A stretch of 64,000 nucleotides of DNA, from assembly GCF_009826975.1 (NCBI RefSeq), contig NZ_WUMO01000005.1, positions 310,001-374,000 on the forward strand. Reading direction: 5' to 3'. The stretch's first letter is position 1, and each line of letters begins with the position of its first letter. This document shows, one piece after another, positions 33,391 through 41,546 of the stretch. The notes under the pieces were generated by a model. The model had not been told where the DNA came from. It searched no databases and worked only from the letters and a program-made list of their open reading frames with translations. Source of the DNA: Flavobacterium sp. HBTb2-11-1 (lineage in GTDB: Bacteria; Bacteroidota; Bacteroidia; Flavobacteriales; Flavobacteriaceae). A program made the translations under genes and the position numbers.

Positions 33391-35118
33391 TTACAAAACA
33401 CGATAAACAGGATACTGCATATGTGCCTTTTCATAATAAACAGAATGTTTGTAAATCCAGTCTAGTTGCGTTTCGGCGCTTTTGGCAAACTCTCGGTCGT
33501 TTTGTTTTTTGGTTTCTAATTCTGCTTTTAGAGTTGGATTATCTTTTAAAAGTTGTCCAGCAGTATCTTCAAAAATATATTCAGAGTAATGTTCTTTTTG
33601 CTGTAAAATAGCATCGAAGAAATTCCAATTAAAGAACGAATCAACGCCTTCTGGTTCAAAAGCTTCAAGAAGATATTTTACGCCTTTTTGATTCGTTGGC
33701 ACGATGTAATCTCCTTTAGCAAAAGCCATTTTAATGATTTTAGAAGTTACGGTTGTGTTTCGGTGTAAATAATGTCCTTCGTAAGCAGACGGAACAGTTT
33801 TAAAATCGGCAATTCTGTAGCTTTCGACTTCTATAATTGTATCGTTTTTAATTGTTTTTAACGAAATATTATTGTTTTTCAAAAGCTCAATAATATTCCA
33901 ATATCCTCTTGGAACAATGTAAGCTGTCGGAATCAGAACTTCTTTAACCGATTTAAATTCTTTAATGTACGGAACGTCTTTTTTGTACGGTTTGCTTCGG
34001 TCGTAATACAAACGATTCCCTGTTGTAGCGTCGCTTTTTTTGTAGCCTGCTTCATATCCTAAAAACGAAAAAGTGGTTGCTTTTGTGCTGTCCAATTCCC
34101 ATTTTAAAGTGTATGATTTTTTAGGCTGATATTGCTCTAAATTTTTTACTCGTAAATCTTTTATTTTTTGATAATTGGCATCAGTAAAATCTAAAGTCGA
34201 TTTCATGTATTCGTAGGTCATTTTTACGCGTTCGGCATATTTTTTTAGCATGTGCGTTTCGACCACAAAACCAATCGTATTAAACAGCGAGGTATAACCC
34301 GTTGTATATCGCGGACTATCTACAAATTGCCCGAAGCCTTTGTCTGGTGTATCTTTAAACGAATCAACATAAGGCGTGGTTTCGATTTTCTTTTTCTGAA
34401 GATCTTTTACCAAAGCTGGCATCATTTCGTTATTCATAAAATCGCCCAAAATTGTTCCCAATTTGTTGTGCTGTGTCATGATGTACGTCAGTTTGTATTG
34501 ATAATCAGAACCGTTGCTTACGTGATTGTCAATAAAAACATCGGCATTTATTTTCTGGAAAATCTCCACGAAACTTTTAGTGTTTCTGGTATCCGATTTC
34601 ATTAAATCACGATTTAAATCGTAGTTTCTGGCATTTCCTCTAAAGCCATAAATTTCGGGTCCGTCCTGATTGGCGCGCGTTGTCGAATTTCGGTTTAAAG
34701 CACCGCCAATATTATAAACAGGAATCGTAACCAAAACGGTATTTTTTGGTGCTTTCATTTTTCCTGTTGCCAAATCTCTGTAGAATTGCATTGTGGCATC
34801 GATTCCGTCAGGTTCTCCAGCATGGATTCCATTATTTACAAACAAAACAGCTTTGGTTTTCTGAATTTTATCAAAATCAAATTCCTTGTCAGGATTGAAA
34901 GTAATCATGTGTAAAGGTTCACCAGAATCTGTCAATCCCATTTCTTTTATTTGGATAGTCGGAAAATCAGCAGCGAGCATTTTAAAATAAGCAATAGTTT
35001 CCTGATAAGGTGCGGATTGGTTTCCGTTTCCTTTTTCAAAGAAGGTATCGTATTTTTTAATGTTTTGAGCAGAAATGGTGATGGTGAAAAGTGAAAAGAG
35101 AAATGTAAAAAGTTTCAT
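33391..35118 (-). CDS. Secreted M14 family zinc carboxypeptidase
   Basis: A 575-residue protein with a Sec signal (MKLFTFLFSLFTITISAQ) and an M14 metallopeptidase domain. The zinc-binding H99-x-x-E102 lies in GIHAGEPDG, the third ligand is His199 in VFIDNHVSNG, and the catalytic glutamate is Glu288 in FVVETHM. Residues beyond about 330 form a C-terminal region of the kind seen in large secreted M14 proteins. It should trim C-terminal residues from peptides outside the cytoplasm. A fragment of a second copy lies 2.3 kb further on at 30923-31040. Confidence 0.93.
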   Translation of the reverse strand: MKLFTFLFSLFTITISAQNIKKYDTFFEKGNGNQSAPYQETIAYFKMLAADFPTIQIKEMGLTDSGEPLHMITFNPDKEFDFDKIQKTKAVLFVNNGIHAGEPDGIDATMQFYRDLATGKMKAPKNTVLVTIPVYNIGGALNRNSTTRANQDGPEIYGFRGNARNYDLNRDLMKSDTRNTKSFVEIFQKINADVFIDNHVSNGSDYQYKLTYIMTQHNKLGTILGDFMNNEMMPALVKDLQKKKIETTPYVDSFKDTPDKGFGQFVDSPRYTTGYTSLFNTIGFVVETHMLKKYAERVKMTYEYMKSTLDFTDANYQKIKDLRVKNLEQYQPKKSYTLKWELDSTKATTFSFLGYEAGYKKSDATTGNRLYYDRSKPYKKDVPYIKEFKSVKEVLIPTAYIVPRGYWNIIELLKNNNISLKTIKNDTIIEVESYRIADFKTVPSAYEGHYLHRNTTVTSKIIKMAFAKGDYIVPTNQKGVKYLLEAFEPEGVDSFFNWNFFDAILQQKEHYSEYIFEDTAGQLLKDNPTLKAELETKKQNDREFAKSAETQLDWIYKHSVYYEKAHMQYPVYRVL

Positions 35119-35137
35119 GATTCTGTTTTTATGGAAT

Positions 35138-35169
35138 CAAATATAGGTTTTATTTGTTTCAAGTTTCAA
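35138..35169 (-). promoter_or_regulatory. Candidate promoter of the M14 gene
   Basis: On the minus strand TTG (35169-35167), a 21-base spacer and an exact TATATTTG (35145-35138) are found 19 bases before the start codon. Confidence 0.5.
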
Positions 35170-35194
35170 GTTTGATCTGCATTGCTTATAATTT

Positions 35195-35440
35195 TGTTTC
35201 ACGCAGATTTTGCAGATTAGAGCAGATTAATTTTGATTTTTTTCAAATTTGCTAAATCCATTTTAAGTCCGCGTGAAATGTAATCTTTGTGGTTATTTGT
35301 CTCTCGCAGATTTTGCAGATTTTTTTAATTTTGATATTTGCAGTTTAATCTGCTTAATCTGCAAAATCTGCGAGAGGTAAATTTTTGCCCAAATCTGCTC
35401 AAATCTGTTTAAATCTTTTTAAATCTGCGTGAAACAAAAA
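35195..35440. repeat. Cluster of CAGATTTTGCAGATT repeats with a 21-bp inverted repeat
   Basis: The gene-free stretch 35119-35508 is filled with repeats of the form CGCAGATTTTGCAGATT in both directions. The 21 bases at 35301-35321 are the exact reverse complement of 35356-35376. Single CAAATCTG units follow at 35390-35435. No coding potential is seen. Besides this the stretch contains only the two divergent promoters at its ends. Confidence 0.8.
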
Positions 35441-35496
35441 AAACACCATTCAAACTTGGAACCTGAAACAAGAAAAAACTTGAAACAAATTTTCCC

Positions 35497-35504
35497 TACT
35501 TTTG
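35497..35504 (+). promoter_or_regulatory. Candidate -7 element of the helicase gene, very close to the ATG
   Basis: TACTTTTG is an exact TAnnTTTG match that ends 4 bases before the ATG at 35509. If used, RNA would start at or next to the start codon, like pyrE. No clear -33 is present. Confidence 0.4.
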
Positions 35505-35508
35505 CAGC

Positions 35509-36870
35509 ATGAAAAAACACCATTCCAACGACATACTTTCGAATTTAGGGATTCAGAATCTCAACGAAATGCAGGAAACTGCTAATGATGTTATTCTGAA
35601 CGATAATAATGTCTTATTGCTTTCTCCAACAGGATCTGGAAAAACATTAGCGTTTTTGCTTCCAATTTTAGAATTATTGCAGCCAGAAATCTTATCGGTT
35701 CAGTGTTTGATTTTGGTTCCGTCACGCGAATTAGGGCTTCAAATTGAACAGGTTTGGAAAAAAATGGGAACGCAATACAAAGTCAATATTTGTTACGGCG
35801 GACATTCGATTGAAACGGAAATGAAAAACTTGAGCAATCCGCCAGCGGTTTTAATTGGAACGCCTGGAAGAATTGCCGATCATATTGACAGAGATACTTT
35901 TAGAACCGATAAAATTCAGACTTTAATTTTAGATGAATTTGATAAATCGCTTCAATTAGGGTTTCACGAACAAATGTCTTTTATCATTGGCAGATTACCG
36001 AAAGTGAATAAAAGAGTTTTGGTTTCAGCAACTTCAGATATTGAGATTCCGAAATATACACGTGTTGTAAATCCAACGGTTTTGGATTTTATTCCAGAGG
36101 AAGAAGAAAAGGCGAATCTTTCTATGAAAATGGTGATTTCGCCAGCCAAAGATAAACTGCGGAGTTTATTCAATTTGATTTGCTCACTGCAATCAGAATC
36201 GGCTATTATTTTCTGTAACCATCGTGATGCTGCAGAACGTATTAGCGATACTTTAAACGAAAAAGGAATCTATTCGGTGTATTATCATGGGGGAATGGAT
36301 CAGGAAGAGCGGGAGAGGGCTTTAATTCAGTTTAGAAACGGAAGTGTGACCTATCTAGTTACAACCGATTTGGCTGCGAGAGGTTTGGATATTCCTGAAA
36401 TGAAACATGTTATTCATTATCATTTGCCGTTAAAAGAAGACGAATTTACGCATCGTAACGGACGTACAGCGCGTATGCAGGCAACGGGAACGGCGTATGT
36501 AATCATTCACGAAAGTGAAAAACAATTAGACTACATTGATTATGAAATGGAGGTTTTTGATGTTGAAGGAAAAGTTTCGCTTCCGCAACCGCCTCAATTT
36601 CAAACTATTTATATCAGTGGAGGAAAGAAAACAAAACTGAACAAATTTGATATTGTCGGTTTCTTTTCGCAAAAAGGAAAACTGGAAAAAGACGATTTAG
36701 GCTTGATCGAAGTAAAAGATTTTGTTTCGTTTGCGGCGGTAAAATATAATAAAGTCAAAGACCTTCTGAAAAATATTAAAGATGAAAAAATGAAAGGCAA
36801 GAAGTTTAAAATCGAAGTTGCCCGTAATGTCATCAAAAAAGTAGAAGACGAGAAGAGAGGGAAGTATTAA
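35509..36870 (+). CDS. DEAD-box-type RNA helicase, DbpA-like
   Basis: A 453-residue ATP-dependent RNA helicase. Motif I is PTGSGKT at 40-46, motif Ia PSRELG, motif Ib TPGRI, motif II reads DEFD (not DEAD) near 144-147, motif III SAT near 173-175, and motif VI HRNGRTAR near 323-330. A C-terminal domain of about 70 residues (KTKLNKFDIVGFFSQKGKL onward) resembles the DbpA RNA-binding domain that targets 23S rRNA, suggesting a role in large-subunit assembly. The DEFD substitution is conservative at the catalytic positions. Confidence 0.92.
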   Translation: MKKHHSNDILSNLGIQNLNEMQETANDVILNDNNVLLLSPTGSGKTLAFLLPILELLQPEILSVQCLILVPSRELGLQIEQVWKKMGTQYKVNICYGGHSIETEMKNLSNPPAVLIGTPGRIADHIDRDTFRTDKIQTLILDEFDKSLQLGFHEQMSFIIGRLPKVNKRVLVSATSDIEIPKYTRVVNPTVLDFIPEEEEKANLSMKMVISPAKDKLRSLFNLICSLQSESAIIFCNHRDAAERISDTLNEKGIYSVYYHGGMDQEERERALIQFRNGSVTYLVTTDLAARGLDIPEMKHVIHYHLPLKEDEFTHRNGRTARMQATGTAYVIIHESEKQLDYIDYEMEVFDVEGKVSLPQPPQFQTIYISGGKKTKLNKFDIVGFFSQKGKLEKDDLGLIEVKDFVSFAAVKYNKVKDLLKNIKDEKMKGKKFKIEVARNVIKKVEDEKRGKY

Positions 36871-36990
36871 ATTTTAGATTTCTGATTTTAGATTTTAGAT
36901 TTTTCAAAATCGCTACGCTATTTTAAATTTTAGATTTTTGATTTTGGAATTTCAGATTTTAAGATTACTTCAATCTTTTGGAATTTGGAA
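36871..36990. repeat. TTTTAGA heptad repeats
   Basis: Imperfect tandem units of GATTTTAGATTT spread over about 100 bases after the helicase stop. Similar tracts lie near 28750-28792 and 47879-47905. The rest of the gap to 37143 shows no further structure. Confidence 0.6.
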
Positions 36991-37143
36991 TTTTAATTTT
37001 TGGTATTTATTTGTTTTTCAGTTGTTTATGATTGTGTAGCTAAGTTTTACAATTTTATGTTAAAAAAATAATGATTTGATAGGTGTTTTTTCAATAATTC
37101 TATGTTTTTTTGCTACAGTAAAATTGTAAACCCCAAATTCAGT

Positions 37144-37590
37144 ATGAAAAACATTATTACCCTTGCTATTCTGTTCGTTAGCTTTGTATCGTTTGGTCAA
37201 GTTAAAGTTTTAGAGACAGTTCCTGTTGAGAAATTAGGAAAAGTAAACAACAATTACATCCAAAAAATTGGAGATGAGTACACGGTGTATTATACTATTA
37301 TCCAAAACGATGAGGATTCTTCTAACTTAAGAAAGTTTTCATTCAAAAACATCGATAATGCCTACAACAACCTTTACAATATCATTGTTGGAGGATTTAC
37401 TGCAACACCTTTGTATGACATCAAATTAGAATTGCCAAATAACTACATTTGGTTGCACTACACTGGAAACGTAGTTCCAGACAAAGCAACTGTACAATTT
37501 ATGGTTTCTAGCAAAGAAAGAGATGCTGATACAAACAACGTTTCTGAGCCTTTCGTAAAAGACCAAATCAATAAATTATTCCAAAAATAA
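37144..37590 (+). CDS. Small secreted protein of unknown function
   Basis: A 148-residue protein with a Sec signal peptide (MKNIITLAILFVSFVSFGQ). The frame opens 14 codons earlier at 37102, but the ATG at 37144 places the signal at the true N-terminus. The mature protein, about 130 residues, looks beta-rich and has no cysteines. I do not recognise a family. It is a single-gene unit with a strong terminator. Confidence 0.75.
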   Translation: MKNIITLAILFVSFVSFGQVKVLETVPVEKLGKVNNNYIQKIGDEYTVYYTIIQNDEDSSNLRKFSFKNIDNAYNNLYNIIVGGFTATPLYDIKLELPNNYIWLHYTGNVVPDKATVQFMVSSKERDADTNNVSEPFVKDQINKLFQK

Positions 37591-37663
37591 TTCTTTTTGA
37601 GGTTCAAAGCCTCAAAGTTGCAAAGGGACAAAGTTTTTAAGCTTAGCTCTTAATCATATAAAT

Positions 37664-37697
37664 AAAAAAAGCTGTTCTAATCGAACAGCTTTTTTTG
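37664..37697. terminator. Bidirectional terminator
   Basis: GCTGTTC (37671-37677) pairs with GAACAGC (37683-37689), extended by an A run paired to a T run. It lies between the convergent secreted-protein gene and phnA-like gene. Confidence 0.85.
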
Positions 37698-37716
37698 TTT
37701 TTAGGTTGAAAGTTTT

Positions 37717-37786
37717 AGAGTAACAAAGGAGCGAAGGGGTATCATTTTAGTTTGAGCACTTTGTACCTTTGCGCCTTTGTTACTCT
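37717..37786. repeat. Long imperfect hairpin of CAAAG repeats
   Basis: AGAGTAACAAAGGAGCGAAG (from 37717) pairs with CTTTGCGCCTTTGTTACTCT (to 37786) with few mismatches. It lies 11 bases beyond the phnA-like stop and is built from the CAAAG periodic repeat also seen at 37604-37633 and 39985-40019. Confidence 0.65.
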
Positions 37787-37797
37787 GAACCTTAAAA

Positions 37798-38376
37798 TTA
37801 AATCTTCTTAACGTATTGCGTAATAATCACAATCTGCTGTCCGTCTACTTTTCCTTCAATGTATTCAGCGTTTTCGTGATCTAAACGAATGTTTCTCACA
37901 GCAGTTCCTTGTTTGGCAACCATGCTTGATCCTTTTACTTTTAGATCTTTGATTAAAACTACAGAATCTCCGTGTTGTAGCAATACGCCGTTACTGTCGC
38001 GGTGAACCAATTTATTTTCGTCATCTTCGCCTTCTCCTGTTGCTTTTGCCCATTCTAGCGTATCGTCATCAAGATACATCATATCTAGTAATTCTTGTGG
38101 CCATCCTGCAGCGCGCATACGGCTAAGCATTCTCCAAGCTACAACTTGAACAGGAATATTTTCGTTCCACATGCTATCGTTAAGGCATCTCCAGTGATTT
38201 AAATCTACATTGTCTGGATTTTCAATTTGGTCAATACAAGTGTTACAGGCAAATATTGCTTCATCAATGCCTCCTTTTCTAGTTGGAAGAACCTGATAAA
38301 CTTTTAAATTCTCTTCATTACCGCAAAGTTCGCATTTTGACCCGCTTCGTTTGCTTAATTCTCTCTCGATACTCAT
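37798..38376 (-). CDS. PhnA/YjdM-family zinc-ribbon protein
   Basis: A 192-residue protein of the PhnA family. An N-terminal zinc ribbon has CELCG near 15-19 and CNTCID near 44-49, and the C-terminal SH3-like PhnA domain contains DSNGVLLQHGDSVVLIKDLK near 127-146, followed by KVKGSS. Despite the historic name, the family is not needed for phosphonate use and its role is uncertain. The middle of about 70 residues is typical of the longer Bacteroidota version. It is a single gene. Confidence 0.9.
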   Translation of the reverse strand: MSIERELSKRSGSKCELCGNEENLKVYQVLPTRKGGIDEAIFACNTCIDQIENPDNVDLNHWRCLNDSMWNENIPVQVVAWRMLSRMRAAGWPQELLDMMYLDDDTLEWAKATGEGEDDENKLVHRDSNGVLLQHGDSVVLIKDLKVKGSSMVAKQGTAVRNIRLDHENAEYIEGKVDGQQIVIITQYVKKI

Positions 38377-38454
38377 TGTTTTGTGTTTGTTTTAAAAATG
38401 CGAAATTACTTATAATTGATTAGGGATGCAAATTAACATTAAAACTTAGAAAGT

Positions 38455-39474
38455 TTAGTTTTTGAATATTATTTCGTTAAGATGAATAATTGAAGTCTCA
38501 TTTTGAGAACTTTCATGATATGTTACTTCTATGCTATTTTCTGAAACGAATCTTATTTTTTTATCGCAACCTGTTACACAGGCTTCTGTATAAATTGGAA
38601 AATATAACTGCTTGTTTTTATCAAACGCAAGGATGTTGCCTCGAAAATACGATACAATTTTAAAATTGTCATTTTCAATACTCTGTGATTCATCATAGTC
38701 TCCCGTAAAACTGAATAAATCATCTTTGTAATAAGTGCTATAAATAATGTCTGGAATTCCAGAATAACCGTTTGCCAAATGATTGACGGTATTGTTATCT
38801 GTTTCCCATTTTTTCATGTAATTGGTATAATGATTCGGATCTTTGGAAGCATGAAATACCCATTTGCTTTTATTAGCAAAATCATAAAGTGCTTTTTTTA
38901 TTTCTGGATTCGAATCTAAAATCTTATTCTCTGTAAATTTCCCAACAATTGCTTCTCCATTATGGACTGTAGTTTCGCCTCCATATATTAGGGTGTAAGT
39001 TTTAAGGGTATTAGTATCTAATATGATAAAAGAGACGGTTTCATCTGTAACAGCAGATCCTTGATAAACCTCATGTACAGATAAAAGAATATATTCTTGA
39101 TCTTTAATAGTTACCTTCTCAAAGCTTTCTTTTCCAATTGAAGTGTAATTATATTCGTTAGAAATTAAAGTGTCTTCTTTAACAAGTCTAAATGTATTTT
39201 CATTTTTTAAATATTTCGAAACCAGAATGAGGTTTTTATCTTCAGCAAGCAAATATTTATCATACTCACTCTGTTTGGATACAGTAATTCTTATTTCTTC
39301 AGAATTGTTTTTATTTCGAGTTTTATAAATGACGGTTAGATTAGCTTTTTCACCTTGATCGTTGCTTTTATTTTTTTCTGTTTTATCTGTAATTTGATTC
39401 GTTATTTTTTCTTCTTTTTTGCAAGAAAGGATTATGAAGCAAATTATCAGAGCAGTATAGGTCTTTATTTTCAT
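38455..39474 (-). CDS. Lipoprotein of unknown function
   Basis: A 339-residue protein with a lipoprotein signal (MKIKTYTALIICFIILSCKK, Cys18) and a Lys/Asn/Asp-rich linker to about residue 45. The mature part is beta-rich with two cysteines close together (ACVTGCDKK near 300). No family is recognised. It sits 37 bases upstream of coaD's 3' end on the same strand but has no evident functional link. Confidence 0.75.
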   Translation of the reverse strand: MKIKTYTALIICFIILSCKKEEKITNQITDKTEKNKSNDQGEKANLTVIYKTRNKNNSEEIRITVSKQSEYDKYLLAEDKNLILVSKYLKNENTFRLVKEDTLISNEYNYTSIGKESFEKVTIKDQEYILLSVHEVYQGSAVTDETVSFIILDTNTLKTYTLIYGGETTVHNGEAIVGKFTENKILDSNPEIKKALYDFANKSKWVFHASKDPNHYTNYMKKWETDNNTVNHLANGYSGIPDIIYSTYYKDDLFSFTGDYDESQSIENDNFKIVSYFRGNILAFDKNKQLYFPIYTEACVTGCDKKIRFVSENSIEVTYHESSQNETSIIHLNEIIFKN

Positions 39475-39511
39475 CTATAGCGAATATACTTTTGAGAACT
39501 TTAAGAAGTAT

Positions 39512-39970
39512 TTACTTCTTAACCCTAACAGCATCTGGAACCAGCATCTCATATTCGCCACCATGACGCAATACATCACGTACAATGCTCGAACTGATGA
39601 ATGAAGTACTTGCAGCTGTCAGCAAGAAAACGGTTTCTATTTTTGAAAGTTTTCTATTGGTATGTGCAATCGCTTTTTCAAACTCGAAATCGGCGGGGTT
39701 GCGTAAACCTCTTAAAATGAAATTAGCTTTTTCTTTTTTCGCCAAATCGATTGTTAAGCCTTCGTAAGTGATAACCGAAACTTTTGGTTCGTCTTTGAAA
39801 GTTTCCTCGATAAAACGTTTTCTTTCTTCTAATGAAAACATGTATTTTTTTTCGGCATTGACACCAATAGCAATTACAATTTCGTCAAATAAAGGAATTC
39901 CTCTTTTGATAATGTCTTCGTGTCCTAAAGTAATTGGGTCAAATGATCCTGGGAATATGGCTTTTCGCAT
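39512..39970 (-). CDS. coaD: Pantetheine-phosphate adenylyltransferase
   Basis: A 152-residue nucleotidyltransferase making dephospho-CoA from 4'-phosphopantetheine and ATP. The start FPGSFDPITLGHEDI carries the T/H-x-G-H nucleotide-binding motif at about 15-18. RGLRNPADFEFE near 89-100 and TSFISSSIVRD near 126-136 are family signatures. The length is normal. It is downstream of ddl on the same strand, 147 bases away, with repeats in between. Confidence 0.97.
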   Translation of the reverse strand: MRKAIFPGSFDPITLGHEDIIKRGIPLFDEIVIAIGVNAEKKYMFSLEERKRFIEETFKDEPKVSVITYEGLTIDLAKKEKANFILRGLRNPADFEFEKAIAHTNRKLSKIETVFLLTAASTSFISSSIVRDVLRHGGEYEMLVPDAVRVKK

Positions 39971-39984
39971 TTTTTTTCTTTTTT

Positions 39985-40117
39985 AAGGTTCAAAGCTACA
40001 AAGGCACAAAGGCGCAATGTATTTTGATGACTTAGATTTCGTTTAGTCTGAGAGTTATGTTATAAAAAATAAGGTTCTGAAATCTTAGTAACTTAGAATC
40101 TCAGAACCTTAGTATCT
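39985..40117. repeat. CAAAG and CTTAG periodic repeats between coaD and ddl
   Basis: AAAGCTACAAAGGCACAAAG-type units (about 39985-40019) are followed by CTTAG units every 8-9 bases (about 40075-40117). Both types recur elsewhere in the window. No gene is seen. Confidence 0.65.
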
Positions 40118-41089
40118 TTAAGCTAAAGCTAACTCAATTGCATTTGTAAATAAATCTTCCAGAGAAATTCCAGCTGCTTTTGCTTGTTGCGGAATTAAAC
40201 TTTCTGTTGTTAAACCTGGAATGGTGTTCATTTCAAGCATATGTGGTTCGCCGTTTACAATAATGAATTCGCTTCTTGAGAAACCTTTCATTTTTAAAAC
40301 TTCATAAGCGCGTTTTGCCGTTTCTGACACTTTTTTAGTCAGTTCGTCAGAGATTCTCGCTGGCGTAATCTCTTGCGATTTTCCTTCGTATTTTGCCTCA
40401 TAGTCAAAGAAATCATTGTCTGATACAATTTCTGTGATTGGTAAAACGATTATTTCGCCTTTGTAGTTGATCACGCCCACAGAAACTTCTGTTCCGTCAA
40501 GGAAGCTTTCAATGATGATTTCGTTGTCTTCTTTGTAAGCTACTTCAATGGCAATTGGCAGCTCAGCTTCTGTTTTTACTTTTGAGATTCCGAAACTAGA
40601 ACCTGCTTTGTTTGGTTTTACGAAACATGGCAATCCTACTTTTTTAACGATTTCTGCTGTATTGATTTCGTCTCCTTTATTCAAATAATAAGAAATGGCT
40701 GTTTTGATTCCGTATGGCTTTAAAACTGATAATAAATCTCTTTTGTTGAATGTAAGTGCCGATTGGTAATAATCGCAAGAAGATTGAGGCATTCCGATCA
40801 ATTCGAAATAAGCTTGCATTAATCCGTCTTCTCCTGGAGTTCCGTGGATGGCATTGAAAACACAGTCAAAAGTAATTTTCTGACCGTTTACTATAACTGA
40901 AAAATCATTTCGATCAATTGGAAATTCGGCGTCGTTTTCGTCTACATACACCCATTTTTCTTTGAAAATGTGAATACGGAATCCGTTGTATTTTGTTTTG
41001 TCAAGATATTGATATACGACATTTCCGCTGATTAAAGATATTTTGTATTCGCTGGAATAGCCGCCCATGATGATGGCAATGTTTTTCAT
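40118..41089 (-). CDS. ddl: D-alanine--D-alanine ligase
   Basis: A 323-residue ATP-grasp ligase that makes the D-Ala-D-Ala dipeptide for peptidoglycan. Visible features are the N-terminal IIMGGYSSEYKISLISG near 6-22, the Gly-rich loop KPNKAGSSFGISKV near 157-170, and the metal-binding end MLEMNTIPGLT near 289-299. The length is normal. It is cytoplasmic and probably starts its own transcript within the repeat-rich gap upstream. Confidence 0.96.
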   Translation of the reverse strand: MKNIAIIMGGYSSEYKISLISGNVVYQYLDKTKYNGFRIHIFKEKWVYVDENDAEFPIDRNDFSVIVNGQKITFDCVFNAIHGTPGEDGLMQAYFELIGMPQSSCDYYQSALTFNKRDLLSVLKPYGIKTAISYYLNKGDEINTAEIVKKVGLPCFVKPNKAGSSFGISKVKTEAELPIAIEVAYKEDNEIIIESFLDGTEVSVGVINYKGEIIVLPITEIVSDNDFFDYEAKYEGKSQEITPARISDELTKKVSETAKRAYEVLKMKGFSRSEFIIVNGEPHMLEMNTIPGLTTESLIPQQAKAAGISLEDLFTNAIELALA

Positions 41090-41180
41090 TGTATGTTTTT
41101 ATTTTTTAATTGTTTCAAGTTTAATGTTTCAAGTTTTTTGCCACTGATTACACTAATTAAAAAGATTTTTCCTCAATATT

Positions 41181-41273
41181 GTCATTTCGACGGAGGAGAA
41201 ATCTTCGCAAGTAGCTCTACAAAGATTGTCTATTTACTTTGTGTAAATCCTTCGGCTTTGCTCAGGAAGACAA
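41181..41273. repeat. Dispersed repeat GTCATTTCGACGGAGGAGAA...GCTCAGGAAGAC
   Basis: A 93-base element that starts with GTCATTTCGACGGAGGAG and ends with CTTTGCTCAGGAAGACAA. Its right end recurs at 41436-41462. The two ends look partly complementary (GTC...GAC), as in a small non-autonomous mobile element. The gene-free stretch 41090-41546 holds this, the structured element at 41349, the second right end and a promoter. Confidence 0.5.
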
Positions 41274-41348
41274 ACTTTATATTTATAGTTCTTTCGAGAA
41301 TAAAACTGTACTAATTTCTGTTAAAGATCGTTCTTTTGAAACCGAGTG

Positions 41349-41430
41349 CCCTAGCCCTGATAGAAGCGGCATCCTTTTGTGCCGGGGTTCGGCGCAAAAG
41401 ATACAGCGGATAGCAGGAAATAGCTCCTGA
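41349..41430 (+). ncRNA. Structured repeat of the GATAGAAGC...GCGGATAGC type, long copy
   Basis: Conserved blocks GATAGAAGC (41359-41367) and GCGGATAGC (41406-41414) enclose an 11-bp hairpin (41374-41384 with 41390-41400, loop GGGTT), and GGAAATAGCTCCTGA follows. A shorter copy with the same end blocks is at 30188-30237 on the other strand. Such sequences are frequent between flavobacterial genes; it may correspond to a known Bacteroidota RNA motif such as Flavo-1, but I could not check this. Confidence 0.45.
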
Positions 41431-41435
41431 AAATT

Positions 41436-41462
41436 ATCCTTCGACTTCGCTCAGGATGACAA
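41436..41462. repeat. Second copy of the CTTCGCTCAGGATGAC repeat end
   Basis: ATCCTTCGACTTCGCTCAGG and the following GATGACAA match 41247-41273 at 24 of 27 positions in the same direction. The two copies flank the structured element at 41349-41430. Confidence 0.6.
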
Positions 41463-41518
41463 TCTCGGGACTTTCTTGTTTTAAACAAAATTATCATTTT
41501 TTTTGAAACGAAATACTT

Positions 41519-41526
41519 TATCTTTG
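41519..41526 (+). promoter_or_regulatory. Candidate -7 element of the PASTA-pseudouridine synthase pair
   Basis: TATCTTTG is an exact TAnnTTTG match, 20 bases before the start codon at 41547. The upstream TTTG at 41502 is too close, so the -33 is uncertain. Confidence 0.4.
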
Positions 41527-41546
41527 TCGCTATTAAAAATAAATTT

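Noticed and set aside
35195-35440. CRISPR array suggested by regular CAGATT repeats
   Set aside because: Repeats are short, irregularly spaced, occur in both directions, have no unique spacers of constant length, and no cas genes are near.
41093-41430. Two short plus-strand ORFs in the ddl-PASTA gap
   Set aside because: Both are composed of dispersed repeats and the structured element, and neither has a plausible domain.
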